Source: Reyranella massiliensis 521 (GTDB lineage Bacteria; Pseudomonadota; Alphaproteobacteria; Reyranellales; Reyranellaceae). Taken from it: 56,774 nucleotides of DNA. Below are positions 7,929 through 16,157 of the stretch, in pieces. The DNA is taken from NCBI GenBank assembly GCA_945862125.1, contig CAMAYC010000016.1, forward strand, positions 1 through 56,774, in the 5' to 3' direction. Position 1 is the first letter of the stretch. Each line of letters opens with the position of its first letter. Both the position numbers and the translations under genes were made by a program. The notes under the pieces are model-generated. The model made no database searches. It was not told the origin of the DNA and was given only the letters and a program-made list of their open reading frames with translations.

Positions 7929-7949
7929 GAGGATGTAGGTGCCGATGCC

Positions 7950-8975
7950 CTAGCGACAGGCCTCAACCCCTTTCGTCAGGCATTTCGCGATCGCTTCGGC
8001 GGCCAGCGCATGGCCGCGTGCATTCCAGTGTCCGTCGTTGGCGAAGTGATATCCAAGCGGCGTGCCGCCGGCTTCCATCAGCGGCCGCAGGTCGAGCACC
8101 GCGATGCCGCGGCTGGCGAGCGCGGCCACCAACGCCGTGTGGACGCGGTCTTCCTCGGCGCGGTTGTTGCCGATCCACAGGGCGCGCGAGGGGACCAGCA
8201 CCACCAGCGTGGGATAGCGCTTCGACAGCGCCTGCAGTTGATCGGCCGACGCATCGATCATCCTGGCGTCGTAGGTGTTGAGCCCCATGCCGTCGAAGTT
8301 GGGCACGATGACGCCGGCGCCGACGGCCAGCGCCTTCAGGGCAGGCGTCTGCTGGATCATGGTCGTCAGCAACACATAGGCCGCCGACCGCGCTGTCAGC
8401 CATCCCTTCCAGTCCCATCCCGTCGAGTTCATCGTCGGGTCGTCCGGCGGGCCGTCGACGGAGTCGTAGAGGCTGAGATCGTTCTCCATGCACAGGGCCA
8501 CCACGACCTCGCCGATCCGGGCGCCGAGCGACTGGGCATAGTCGAGCAGTGCTGCATAGCCCGCGATGTCGGTGGGGGTGGCGAGGTTGAAGACGCGCCG
8601 TCCGGTCAGCGCCTGTACGCGATCCGAAAACCGCTCCATGGCCTCGACGCCCCAGCCCCAGGTGAACGAATCGCCCACGAACACCAGATCGCCCGAAGTG
8701 GCCCCCGCAATGTCCTTGTCGTCGCGCAGGCCATGGTGATTGAAGCGGACAGCGACGTCGTAGTCGCCGGTGTTCTTCACTTGCCGCGCGCTGGTGCCGG
8801 GTGTTCCCAGGGTGAGCGATCCCACCGGATGGCCAAGGTCGAACCGGCCCGAAGGATCGAAGGCCGGGAAAAAGAGACGTGTCAGGCCTTCGAGAAGGCC
8901 CAGCCCGACGACAATCGCCACCGCGACGGTAAGGACCGCCAGGAAGACGCGGCGTGCCGGTCCGGCAAGTGTCAT
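7950..8975 (-). CDS. Membrane-anchored SGNH-hydrolase-like protein
   Basis: 341 aa from ATG 8975; a TTG at 9011 would add 12 residues without better support. An N-terminal helix (about residues 10-30) anchors a periplasmic domain. SGNH blocks are visible: GDSFTWG with the nucleophile Ser near residue 100, an Asn in CMENDLS, and DGHWNARGH near the C-terminus supplying the Asp-His pair. Families with this layout act as esterases or as polysaccharide O-acetyl transferases (AlgX/AlgJ-like). The substrate is unknown. Confidence 0.75.
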   Translation of the reverse strand: MTLAGPARRVFLAVLTVAVAIVVGLGLLEGLTRLFFPAFDPSGRFDLGHPVGSLTLGTPGTSARQVKNTGDYDVAVRFNHHGLRDDKDIAGATSGDLVFVGDSFTWGWGVEAMERFSDRVQALTGRRVFNLATPTDIAGYAALLDYAQSLGARIGEVVVALCMENDLSLYDSVDGPPDDPTMNSTGWDWKGWLTARSAAYVLLTTMIQQTPALKALAVGAGVIVPNFDGMGLNTYDARMIDASADQLQALSKRYPTLVVLVPSRALWIGNNRAEEDRVHTALVAALASRGIAVLDLRPLMEAGGTPLGYHFANDGHWNARGHALAAEAIAKCLTKGVEACR

Positions 8976-9122
8976 GTCAATCCGATCCTGGTCAATTCGA
9001 TCCCGGGCCAAACCCGTTGCGTCGGAAGTGCAACTTACAAAATGTCGTGAACATGTGATAGCTCTCGAAGGTCAGGCTATGGTGACGGTCAGAAACGTCG
9101 TCGACTACAACCCCGGGAACCC

Positions 9123-9509
9123 ATGCCAATCCATATCGAAATCTCCGACCTCGACCGGCTCGTGATCGCCGTCGCTCTCGGTGAGATCACGCCCGACGAC
9201 ATTACGGAAGTGGCGCGTGAGTTCGTGAAGACCGGGCGCCAGCACTACGGCAAGATCATCGACACGACGGCCGGCAGCGCGATCATGGACGAGAGCCGGC
9301 TGGCGGCCATCGCTGCCTTCATGCGCGCCGATCCCCGGGCCGGCGCGCGCGGCCCGCTGGCCTTCGTCGTCGATCCCAAGCGGGGCGAGATCGCCCAGAA
9401 GTTCGCCGAGATGACCGCCGACGAGCGGCCGGTGAAGGTCTTCCACAGTCTCCGCGCCGCCCGCGCGTGGGTGCGCGAGAACACGAAGGTCGATTCCAAC
9501 CTCGCGTGA
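9123..9509 (+). CDS. STAS/SpoIIAA-like domain protein
   Basis: 128 aa, cytoplasmic, without signal or membrane helix. The pattern (short beta strands, GEITPDDI, KIIDTTAGSAI, FVVDPKRGEIAQKFAEM, VKVFHSLRAARAWV) fits the SpoIIAA-like/STAS-like family often found as single-domain proteins in alphaproteobacteria. These are thought to bind small ligands or partner proteins; the role here is unknown. The 147-base gap upstream, shared with the divergent SGNH gene, should contain both promoters, but no convincing boxes were seen. Confidence 0.6.
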   Translation: MPIHIEISDLDRLVIAVALGEITPDDITEVAREFVKTGRQHYGKIIDTTAGSAIMDESRLAAIAAFMRADPRAGARGPLAFVVDPKRGEIAQKFAEMTADERPVKVFHSLRAARAWVRENTKVDSNLA

Positions 9510-9539
9510 CGACCTCGAGCTTTGGCCTCAGTGGGGGCC

Positions 9540-10283
9540 TTAGCGGGGCGTGTGCTTCTCCAGGAATGCGCGCACGCGCTTGATCGATTCGGCCAGGAAC
9601 TCGGGGCCGCGCCAGTCCTTCTGGATCTCGATGTTGGGTGCGAGGGCGGCGATCTCGTCGCTGGTCGGGCCGGGATGCGGCTTGTCGTTGCCGGGCTGGA
9701 GAAACAGCGGCGTCCTGCAGGCCTTCACGAAGTCGCGGCTGACCGAGAAGACGAAATCGTTGCCGAACATGTTGCGGCCGAAGGAGTCGATCGCCGACTG
9801 CGGAATGGACGGATCGCGGGCGCGCACCGTCTCGCCATAGCCCTTCACCGCGGCATCCCAGGTGTCGCGGTTGTCGTGCAGGCCGATCGGATTCTGCAGC
9901 ACCGCCGAGGCGACGCGGCCGGGCGCCTGTTCGATCGCCTCGAAGTCGTAGCTGCCGCCGATGCAGCCGCCCATGACGTGGAACTTCCCGAACCCGAGGT
10001 GATCGATCAGCGCCAGGTGGTCGGCGGCGAAAGTGTGCCAGCCATGATCGGGCTTCACGTCGGCCACCGACCTGCCGGCGTTGCGCTGGTCCATCGATAT
10101 CACGGTGAATTTGTCGGCCAGGGCAACACGCGGGTCCATCCAGCTGCGTGGCGCGCCATCGGCTCCGGGTCCCCAGAACTCGATGTTCGATTTCAGGCCG
10201 CCCGGTGCGTACAGCAGAATGGGGAAGCCCTTGCCGTGAACTTCGTAATAGATCTCGGCATCGGGGCGCTTCAGCAACGGCAT
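9540..10283 (-). CDS. Alpha/beta-hydrolase with Cys at the nucleophile elbow
   Basis: 247 aa, single domain. The fold is indicated by the oxyanion-hole region LLYAPGG, the strand FTVISMDQRNAGRS, and the elbow HVMGGCIGGSYDF, where Cys107 stands in place of the usual Ser. Near the C-terminus, where the catalytic His normally follows a small residue and Gly, the sequence reads DWRGPEFLAESI with no His. It may be a Cys hydrolase or a non-classical enzyme. It lies 28 bases downstream of the APH-like gene on the same strand. Confidence 0.75.
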   Translation of the reverse strand: MPLLKRPDAEIYYEVHGKGFPILLYAPGGLKSNIEFWGPGADGAPRSWMDPRVALADKFTVISMDQRNAGRSVADVKPDHGWHTFAADHLALIDHLGFGKFHVMGGCIGGSYDFEAIEQAPGRVASAVLQNPIGLHDNRDTWDAAVKGYGETVRARDPSIPQSAIDSFGRNMFGNDFVFSVSRDFVKACRTPLFLQPGNDKPHPGPTSDEIAALAPNIEIQKDWRGPEFLAESIKRVRAFLEKHTPR

Positions 10284-10311
10284 GGTTTGTCTTTCGTGAA
10301 AGGGCAGAACT

Positions 10312-11367
10312 CTAGGATACCAGACTCCACGCCAGCTCGGCGCGTTCGCGGGCTGACCGGCTCATCTTGATGGAGTCGGGGTTGGCTGCGTTGCCGTCGA
10401 GGCCGCGGCGGTAGACGCCCTGCGCGATGGCGGCGAGGCGAAACAGGGAAAAGGCGAGATAGAAGTTCCAGTCCGGGATCGAGCGGCGGCCGGTGCGGCG
10501 GCAGTAGGCCTCGACATAGGCGTTCTCGGCGGGCAGGCCGAGCTTCTCGAAATCGACGGTGGCGTAGCCGTGCGGCGGCTCGGTCAGGTGATAGCCCAGG
10601 CAGTTGTAGGCGATGTCGCAAAGCGGGTGGCCGAGCGTCGAGAGTTCCCAGTCGAGCACCGCCACGATGCGCGGCTCGGTCGGATGGACGACGAGATTGC
10701 CGAGGCGGTAATCGCCATGGACGATGGTGGTGGGATCGCCGTCGTCGGGAATGTTCTCCGGCAGCCAGGCGGCGAGCCTGTCCATCGCGGGGATGTCCTC
10801 GGTCTTGAGCTCGGCATATTGCCGGCTCCAGCGCGAGACCTGGCGGGCGACATACTGGCCGGTGCGGCCATAGTCGCCGAGCCCCACCTTGGCCGGATCG
10901 ACCCTGTGCAGGCGCGCCAGCACGTCGTTCATGGAATCGAAGATCGCCGCGCGCTCGGCCGGAGTCTGGTCGGGCATGGCCGGGTTGACCAGGATGCGCC
11001 CTTCGACGGCATCCATGAGATAGAACATCTGGCCGATCACGGAATCGTCGGCACAGAGCAGACGCGCCGGGGCCACGGGCACGTCGGTTTTCGCCAGCGC
11101 CGAGATGACGCGGAATTCGCGGTCGACCTGGTGGGCCGAGGCCACGAGCTTGCCCGGCGGCTTCTTGCGCAGCACGAAGTCGCGCCGTTTGCCGCTTTCC
11201 ATCTGGGCCGAGATAAAGAAGGTGGGGTTGGAGTGGCCTGAATCGAACTGCCGGATTTCCAGATCGCCGCGGTAGCCCGCGAGATGATCCCGCAGATAGC
11301 GATCGAGCGACGCCGCGTCGAAACGGTGTCGCTCCATCACATCGACAGTGTTTGCGTAAGTCGGCAT
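10312..11367 (-). CDS. Aminoglycoside-phosphotransferase-fold kinase (ACAD10/11-N-terminal type)
   Basis: 351 aa from ATG 11367. The kinase motifs are FVLRKKPPG (nucleotide-binding Lys), VHGDYRLGN (catalytic loop) and VLDWELSTLGHP (metal-binding Asp). The LRKKPPG and DWELSTLGHPLCD wording matches the branch found with acyl-CoA dehydrogenases (ACAD10/11 N-terminal domain), thought to phosphorylate hydroxyacyl substrates, rather than resistance enzymes. It probably shares an operon with the following alpha/beta-hydrolase. Confidence 0.85.
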   Translation of the reverse strand: MPTYANTVDVMERHRFDAASLDRYLRDHLAGYRGDLEIRQFDSGHSNPTFFISAQMESGKRRDFVLRKKPPGKLVASAHQVDREFRVISALAKTDVPVAPARLLCADDSVIGQMFYLMDAVEGRILVNPAMPDQTPAERAAIFDSMNDVLARLHRVDPAKVGLGDYGRTGQYVARQVSRWSRQYAELKTEDIPAMDRLAAWLPENIPDDGDPTTIVHGDYRLGNLVVHPTEPRIVAVLDWELSTLGHPLCDIAYNCLGYHLTEPPHGYATVDFEKLGLPAENAYVEAYCRRTGRRSIPDWNFYLAFSLFRLAAIAQGVYRRGLDGNAANPDSIKMSRSARERAELAWSLVS

Positions 11368-11441
11368 CAAGGGAGCCTAGGGCTCTCGCCAACCTCGCGG
11401 CAAACGCCCGGTCCCGCAGAGAGGAACCGGGCGTTGAGCTG

Positions 11442-11852
11442 CTAGAAGGCGATCAGGACGCTGCGAGTGAGCGGCTCCGGCATGCCGGTCGAGGCGCGCA
11501 CGATCGGGCCGGTGTCGTCGCGACCGACCAGGGCGATCTGGGTCGGCAACACGCCCTGGAGAACCAGCGCGTCCTTTACCGCCTTGGCACGGTCGGCACT
11601 GCCGACGATGCGGATGACCTTGGCCTTGTTCGCCCGCGCGGAGTCGGCAGCCAGGCGAATCGTGTCGGTCGCCGTCGGCGAAAGCTGCGTGCTGTTCTGC
11701 TCGAAGAACACGACGTAACCGGGCCGGGGCTTGGCGACCGCGTCCCTGGACGGGGCCGCCGCCGCCAGGTTCTGGGCATTGGCGGGCGCCAGCAGGGCGA
11801 CGGAGCCGGCCAGAAGGGCCGAGGCGATCACGGTGCGCTTGAGAATGTTCAT
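11442..11852 (-). CDS. Small secreted OmpA-C-like protein
   Basis: 136 aa from ATG 11852, which has a near-perfect AGGAGG six bases upstream; longer readings to 12044 are not needed. Residues 1-27 form a signal peptide ending APANAQ. The remainder resembles an OmpA C-terminal domain: VVFFEQNSTQLSPTA, then IRIVGSADRAKAVKDALVLQGV and IALVGRDD. The peptidoglycan-binding Asp/Arg pattern is only partly kept. Such proteins are periplasmic. Confidence 0.7.
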   Translation of the reverse strand: MNILKRTVIASALLAGSVALLAPANAQNLAAAAPSRDAVAKPRPGYVVFFEQNSTQLSPTATDTIRLAADSARANKAKVIRIVGSADRAKAVKDALVLQGVLPTQIALVGRDDTGPIVRASTGMPEPLTRSVLIAF

Positions 11853-11985
11853 GTACTGCCTCCTTCGATGCATGGATGCATGCCGAAACAACGCCCGGGC
11901 CGGGGTCCAAGTTTCAGGCGAATTCCCGCTTATCCCCGGCAACGATTCGCCCGGACGGCCGTTACTGCCGATCAACGAGGTTTGG

Positions 11986-13179
11986 GTGGCCGAAAAACCG
12001 ACACTGCGAGTGCCCACCGTCCATCTGCGCGGTGGTTCGGCCATACGTCGTCCGCTGATCGTGCTCGCGGTCTGCGCCGTGGGCGTCGTGGGCTACCTCG
12101 CGCGCGATTTCCTGGTCCCGACCGCCGGCGCGATCGTGCTGGCTCTCATGCTGATGCCTGTTGCCAACGTGCTCGAGCGTGGCCACCTGCCGAAGACATT
12201 GGCCGCGGCCGTCTCGGTTTCGCTGCTGGCGTTGGTGCTGGCCGGCGTTCTGGCGTTGGCCATTCCCTCGATCGCCGGCTGGATCGCCGATGCCCCGACG
12301 CTTACCTACCGGCTGGAGAAAAAACTCGCGGGCGTGCGCGAGTCGATTGCCGCTGTCCAGAAAGTCACCAAGCAGGTCGAGGACGCAACGACGCCGGCGG
12401 CGCCGGCCGGTCCCAGTGCGCCAACCGTCGAGAAGGTGGTTGTGCAGGACGGCCAGACTTTGCTGGGTCAGCTTGCCAGCACCACGCCGGGGGTCGTGCT
12501 GCAACTCGGCTACGCCGCCGTGCTGGCTTTCATGTTGCTGGTTCATCGCAACGATCACCGACGGCAGATGCTGCGCGTGACGACAACCTTCGCCACGCGG
12601 GTCCGGCTGGCGCGGGTGATGCGCGACATCAACGAGCGGGTCGGCGACTACCTCTTCGCGCTGGCCGTCATCTATTCCTGCGTGGCGGCGATTTCGGCGG
12701 CGGCGCTGGCCTTGCTCGGCCTGCCCAATGCCATCATCTGGGGCGTCCTGATGGGGCTGGCCTCCTTCGTGCCGTTCGTCGGCGCGCCGGTGATGGTGAT
12801 GCTGGTGAGCGCGGCGGCCCTGGTAACCTTCGACGGATGGGCGCTCATCCTGGCAGCGCCCGCCGCCCTCACGATCATTCATATCGTCGAATCGCAGTTC
12901 ATCACGCCCTTCTTCGTGAGCCGCCGCTGCGCGCTCAATACCGTGGCGGTGTTCGTGAGCATCGCCCTACTCGGCTGGATGTGGGGCGTCATCGGCGCCA
13001 TCGTGGCGGTGCCGCTGCTGATCCTGGTCAGCACCATCGCGGCCCATCTGCCGTCGCTGCGTTGGCTGGAAGTGATGTTGTCGGACGAACGGCCGGTGAG
13101 CGAGCGCCTGGCGGTCAAGCCATCGCTCGCGTCGGTAAAGCGTCAGATGCCGCGGCGCCGCCGTGTAGCCGCCAAATAG
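11986..13179 (+). CDS. AI-2E family (PerM/TqsA-type) membrane transporter
   Basis: 397 aa from GTG 11986, with ACGAGG a few bases upstream. Earlier ATGs (for example 11872) would add a non-homologous-looking tail into the divergent promoter region. Helices cover about residues 22-60, 75-100, and several between 165 and 365, with the family's large soluble segment between helix groups (about 105-160). PxNPxxWG-like LPNAIIWGVLMGLASFVPFVG matches the conserved AI-2E core. Substrates in this family vary (autoinducer-2, ions), so none is assigned. Confidence 0.85.
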   Translation: MAEKPTLRVPTVHLRGGSAIRRPLIVLAVCAVGVVGYLARDFLVPTAGAIVLALMLMPVANVLERGHLPKTLAAAVSVSLLALVLAGVLALAIPSIAGWIADAPTLTYRLEKKLAGVRESIAAVQKVTKQVEDATTPAAPAGPSAPTVEKVVVQDGQTLLGQLASTTPGVVLQLGYAAVLAFMLLVHRNDHRRQMLRVTTTFATRVRLARVMRDINERVGDYLFALAVIYSCVAAISAAALALLGLPNAIIWGVLMGLASFVPFVGAPVMVMLVSAAALVTFDGWALILAAPAALTIIHIVESQFITPFFVSRRCALNTVAVFVSIALLGWMWGVIGAIVAVPLLILVSTIAAHLPSLRWLEVMLSDERPVSERLAVKPSLASVKRQMPRRRRVAAK

Positions 13180-13412
13180 AGCACGAGGCCGGCCACGGCA
13201 TAGAGCCCACCCATGATGCCCCATGCCTCGGCAGGATCGAGATGGCGCTGCAGGATGGTGAGGCCGGCGTAGCTGAAGCACATCACGCCGATCGCGCCGG
13301 CAATGACGGCGCCGAGGGTGAGTGCGAGACGGACCGCGATGTCGCCGGCGGCGTTGCGCATGGTGCGCGCGGCCGCCGATGCGGCCGCGAGGCGAAGCAG
13401 GGGGGCGATCAA
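13143..13412 (-). CDS. Phage-holin-like/YqjE-type small membrane protein (DUF1469-like)
   Basis: 89 aa with two helices (about 28-52 and 64-82) and a basic C-terminus. Its 3' end overlaps the convergent AI-2E gene by 37 bases. The upstream gene on the same strand encodes a YqjD/ElaB-type protein, the usual partner of YqjE; that pairing supports the call more than the sequence itself. Confidence 0.6.
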   Translation of the reverse strand: MIAPLLRLAAASAAARTMRNAAGDIAVRLALTLGAVIAGAIGVMCFSYAGLTILQRHLDPAEAWGIMGGLYAVAGLVLYLAATRRRRGI

Positions 13413-13464
13413 GGCAGTTACTCCTGCTCCGCTGGGGCTGGTCTTCTTCGCGGTTGCCGGGCGG

Positions 13465-13842
13465 CTAGCTCCGACGACAAAGGTACCCCGCGAGGAAGCC
13501 GATGCCGATCACCGTCGCCAGCGTGGCGATCGGGCGTTCCTTGACGGTCTCGATCAGGGTATCGGTTGCGTCGTCCCGCAGCTTCGCCGACTTCTGCATC
13601 AGGGCCTTGGTGGTTTCCTTGGCGCCGTCGGAATAGTCGTCGATGATGGCCTGGGCCGTTTCGAGCACCTCGTCGATGGCTTCCTTGCTCTTGGTCTGGA
13701 TCTCGCTCAGGGCGCCGCCGATACCGTTGGTGGCGTCCTTCTCGATCGAGGTCGAGAGCTTCTTGAGCTGGGCCTTGAGGACCGAGATCTCCTTGACCAG
13801 TTCCTTGGTGCTGTTGGCCGTGGCCGTACCGTTGGCGCGCAT
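13465..13842 (-). CDS. YqjD/ElaB/YgaM-type (DUF883) membrane-anchored protein
   Basis: 125 aa. A long amphipathic, probably coiled-coil region (about 10-95) ends in ERPIATLATVIGIGFLAGYLCRRS, the single C-terminal helix with glycine-rich face and terminal Arg pair typical of DUF883 proteins. In enterobacteria these tail-anchored inner-membrane proteins bind ribosomes in stationary phase. That role is known for YqjD and only inferred here. Confidence 0.8.
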   Translation of the reverse strand: MRANGTATANSTKELVKEISVLKAQLKKLSTSIEKDATNGIGGALSEIQTKSKEAIDEVLETAQAIIDDYSDGAKETTKALMQKSAKLRDDATDTLIETVKERPIATLATVIGIGFLAGYLCRRS

Positions 13843-13923
13843 GATCGTTCTCCGCTCCGGGGTGAAATTCCTGGGCAGTAAACGCAGCGCGCGGCGGAAG
13901 GTTTCCTGGGACTTTGTGGGGTC

Positions 13924-14673
13924 CTAGCCGTCCCATACGTTTTGCGGCATCGGCAGGCGGGCGAAGTCCGCCTCGACCAGCGGCCTGGAATGGGCCTGGC
14001 CCTCGCGTTCGAGCAGCATCATGTATTGCCGGACGTGCTGGCCGGAATGCCAGGTCGTGCGCTCCAGCAGTTCGTGCAGGCTTTGCGGGCCATAGTAGGT
14101 GTCGAGGCAGCGCGTGCCCGAGGTATCGCCAGCTGCCCACCAGTCGCGGAAGCGCTGGTGGACCTTGGTGCCATAGGTCACGAGATCGGCGGTCCCGGCG
14201 TCGGCGGCAGGTTCCTCGCGGAACATCGCCTGCACGAGGGTGATGCCCTGGTTGGCATCGAGAAAGGCGTCGACGACGCGGAAAAGATGGAACCCCAGCG
14301 CGCGATAGCTGCGTGGCCGGCCCGGCACATGGGTGTCTAGCCGGTCATGGGGCATCAGGGGGAGCAGCTCGAGTGCCGCGGTCATGAACTTGTCGAGTCG
14401 CGCGTATAGCTCGGCCGGCGAAAGCTCGGGCCCGGACTTCTCGTCGATGCCGAGGAAGTCGACGATCTGCTTGGTGCTCTGGCCGAAGGTGAATTTGTCG
14501 CCGCGCGACAGCACCGGGACCGAGCGCGCGCCAAGCTTCTGCAGCTCGGCCAGGCCGGCCGGATCTTCAAGGACGTTGACGGAAACGAAGTCGATCCCAC
14601 GGACCGATAGAAACTCTTTGAGTCTCAGGCAGCTGGTTCAACCGGGCTGCCAGAACACCTTGAATGGCGGCAT
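13924..14673 (-). CDS. Candidate selenoprotein: glutaredoxin-like domain (UxxC) fused to DinB-like domain
   Basis: Starts at ATG 14673 behind AAGGAG with six-base spacing. Codons 1-11 read MPPFKVFWQPG, codon 12 is TGA (14640-14638), codons 13-15 are TSC, and the frame then stays open to 13924, giving 249 residues if TGA is read as selenocysteine. The N-terminal part is a thioredoxin-fold domain: beta strand FKVFW, redox motif U-T-S-C, helix CLRLKEFLSVRG, then LGARSVPVLSRGDKF with the cis-Pro. The C-terminal part (about 75-249) is helical and DinB-like with WHSGQHVRQ. Two hairpins follow the TGA. If TGA is a plain stop, only a fragment from GTG 14514, lacking a ribosome site and the redox motif, would remain. 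Alternatives are a nonsense mutation or a sequencing error. Confidence 0.72.
14591..14637 (-). promoter_or_regulatory. Candidate bacterial SECIS element downstream of the TGA codon
   Basis: On the minus strand two non-overlapping hairpins follow TGA 14640-14638. Hairpin 1 is GAGACTC-AAA-GAGTTTC (14626-14610), 7 bp with one G-U pair, its loop starting after 18 bases. Hairpin 2 is TCGGTCC-GTG-GGATCGA (14607-14591), 7 bp with one G-U pair, loop after 37 bases and beginning with G. Bacterial SECIS elements are described as a short stem with loop about 16-37 bases past the UGA and a G early in the loop. Hairpin 2 meets the loop rule at the distance limit; hairpin 1 meets distance but lacks the G. 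Confidence 0.5.
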
Positions 14674-14695
14674 GCGGTACTCCTTTTGGTGAGAC

Positions 14696-15679
14696 TCAGT
14701 TGACGGGCTTGACGCCCAGCAAGTCAAGGGTCGCCTTCCATCCCTTGAAATCCGAGGCGAGCCGCGCCGCCATCTCGGCCGGCGTCGAGGTCTCGACGCT
14801 GAGGCCCAGTTGCTGAAGCTGCTCGGAGACTTCGCGCGACTGGAGAACCGCCCGCAGTTCGGCGGTCCAGACCGCGACCAGCGCTGCCGGCATGTCGGGA
14901 GGCGCGAAGAAGGCATACCAGTTGGTCTGCACCAGCTTGGGGTACCCCAGCTCGACCACGGTCGGCACCCTGGGCGCAATCGGGCCGCGCTTGGCGGCGG
15001 AAGTCATCAGAATTCTCAGGCGGCCGCCGCGCTGGGGCACGAGGAAAGAGGTGATGCCGCCAGTGCCGGCGGGGATGCGGCCCGTCTCGAGGTCGGCGAC
15101 CAGTGGCCGCGCCCCATTATAAGGCATGGCCTCGAGCGGCACGCCGATTTCGCGCCCCACCAGGGTGCCGAAATACTGGGTGAAGGAATCCGGAGTCGTG
15201 GTGCCGAACCGGGCGCGGGTTGCATCGCCCGCCTTCAGCCAGGCGACATACTCGGCAAGCGTCGTGACGTCGATTTTCGGCGAGACGGCGAAGGTCGTCG
15301 GATAGGTGCCGGCGAGCGTCAGCGGCAGGAGGTCGGTCAAGGGATCGAACGGGAAGTTTTTCTTGACCAGTCTCCCGACCATGGTCGCGCTCGGCATGAA
15401 GGCAATGACGCTGCCGTCCGTCGGCGCCTTCTTGAGGACCTCGCCGGCCGCCACACCTGAAGGGCCGGGTTTGTAGTCGACGGTGACGCTGCGCGAGAGC
15501 TGGGTTTGCAGGGCACCGGAGATGACATGCACCAGGGAGTCCGAACCGCCGCTCGAAGGAAAACCGACCAGGATGCGGATCGGTTTGTGCGGCAGGCCCG
15601 ACTGGGCGCGGACGATCGCAGGTGCCGCGAGGGCGGCGCCGGTCGCGATCAGCCAGCGGCGGGTGAGGGGCGCGTTCAT
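14696..15679 (-). CDS. Tripartite tricarboxylate transporter (TctC/Bug-type) substrate-binding protein
   Basis: 327 aa from ATG 15679. The N-terminus has a Tat-like signal (TRRWLIATGAALAAPAIVRAQ). The mature part follows the Bug pattern: KPIRILVGFPSSGGSD, VTVDYKPGPSGVAAGEVLKKAP, and late VPTVVELGYP. These periplasmic proteins bind carboxylates for TctAB membrane partners; no tctA or tctB is in the window, which is common for orphan Bug proteins. It ends 22 bases before the candidate selenoprotein gene on the same strand, so the two may be co-transcribed. Confidence 0.87.
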   Translation of the reverse strand: MNAPLTRRWLIATGAALAAPAIVRAQSGLPHKPIRILVGFPSSGGSDSLVHVISGALQTQLSRSVTVDYKPGPSGVAAGEVLKKAPTDGSVIAFMPSATMVGRLVKKNFPFDPLTDLLPLTLAGTYPTTFAVSPKIDVTTLAEYVAWLKAGDATRARFGTTTPDSFTQYFGTLVGREIGVPLEAMPYNGARPLVADLETGRIPAGTGGITSFLVPQRGGRLRILMTSAAKRGPIAPRVPTVVELGYPKLVQTNWYAFFAPPDMPAALVAVWTAELRAVLQSREVSEQLQQLGLSVETSTPAEMAARLASDFKGWKATLDLLGVKPVN

Positions 15680-15734
15680 GTGCTTTGTATGCCGAAGACA
15701 ACGCCGCGGATGGGCAAAAGTGCCAACGGCTGCC

Positions 15735-16121
15735 TCAGGCCGGCGGCTTGTGGCAGACGATGCAGACCTTGTTGCCGTCGGGGTCGCGCAGATAGGCGCC
15801 ATAGTAGTTGGGGTGATAGTGCGCCCGGATACCCGGTGCACCCTCGTCCTTGCCGCCGGCCGCCATGCCGGCCTTGTAGGCGGCGTCGACGGCGGCGTGG
15901 GTCGCGGCCTCCAGGCCGACCGTGATGCCGTTGCCCACCGTGGCGGGTTTCCTGTCGACCGGCTTCAGGATCCAGAGCTGCGGCCGTCCGCCGGCCGGTC
16001 CGTAACCGGCGGCGTTGGGATAGTCGGCATGGCGCACGAGGCCCAGCGGATCGAGCAGGCTTTCGTAGAAGCCCTTGGCCTTGCCGATGTCGTTGCTGCC
16101 GATGGTGACGTGGCTGAACAT
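15735..16121 (-). CDS. VOC (glyoxalase/bleomycin-resistance) family protein
   Basis: 128 aa, one vicinal-oxygen-chelate domain. It begins MFSHVTIGSNDIGKAKGFYESLLDPLG, with the metal-ligand His near residue 4, and ends HPNYYGAYLRDPDGNKVCIVCH, with the usual Glu position near the end occupied by other residues (NKVCIV). The role is likely lyase or isomerase-like; substrate unknown. Confidence 0.85.
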   Translation of the reverse strand: MFSHVTIGSNDIGKAKGFYESLLDPLGLVRHADYPNAAGYGPAGGRPQLWILKPVDRKPATVGNGITVGLEAATHAAVDAAYKAGMAAGGKDEGAPGIRAHYHPNYYGAYLRDPDGNKVCIVCHKPPA

Positions 16122-16157
16122 ACTTCTTCCTCCCCGGACTTTCGTCCGGGCGGAAGG

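Noticed and set aside
11731..11985. N-terminal extension of the AI-2E permease from ATG 11731 or 11872
   Set aside because: It overlaps the small OmpA-like gene or its promoter and the extra residues do not look like membrane protein; GTG 11986 has a better site.
13924..14514. Separate 196-aa protein starting at GTG 14514
   Set aside because: No ribosome site precedes it, it would begin in the middle of a thioredoxin fold, and the in-frame upstream ATG 14673 has a strong site; the TGA readthrough reading explains the sequence better.
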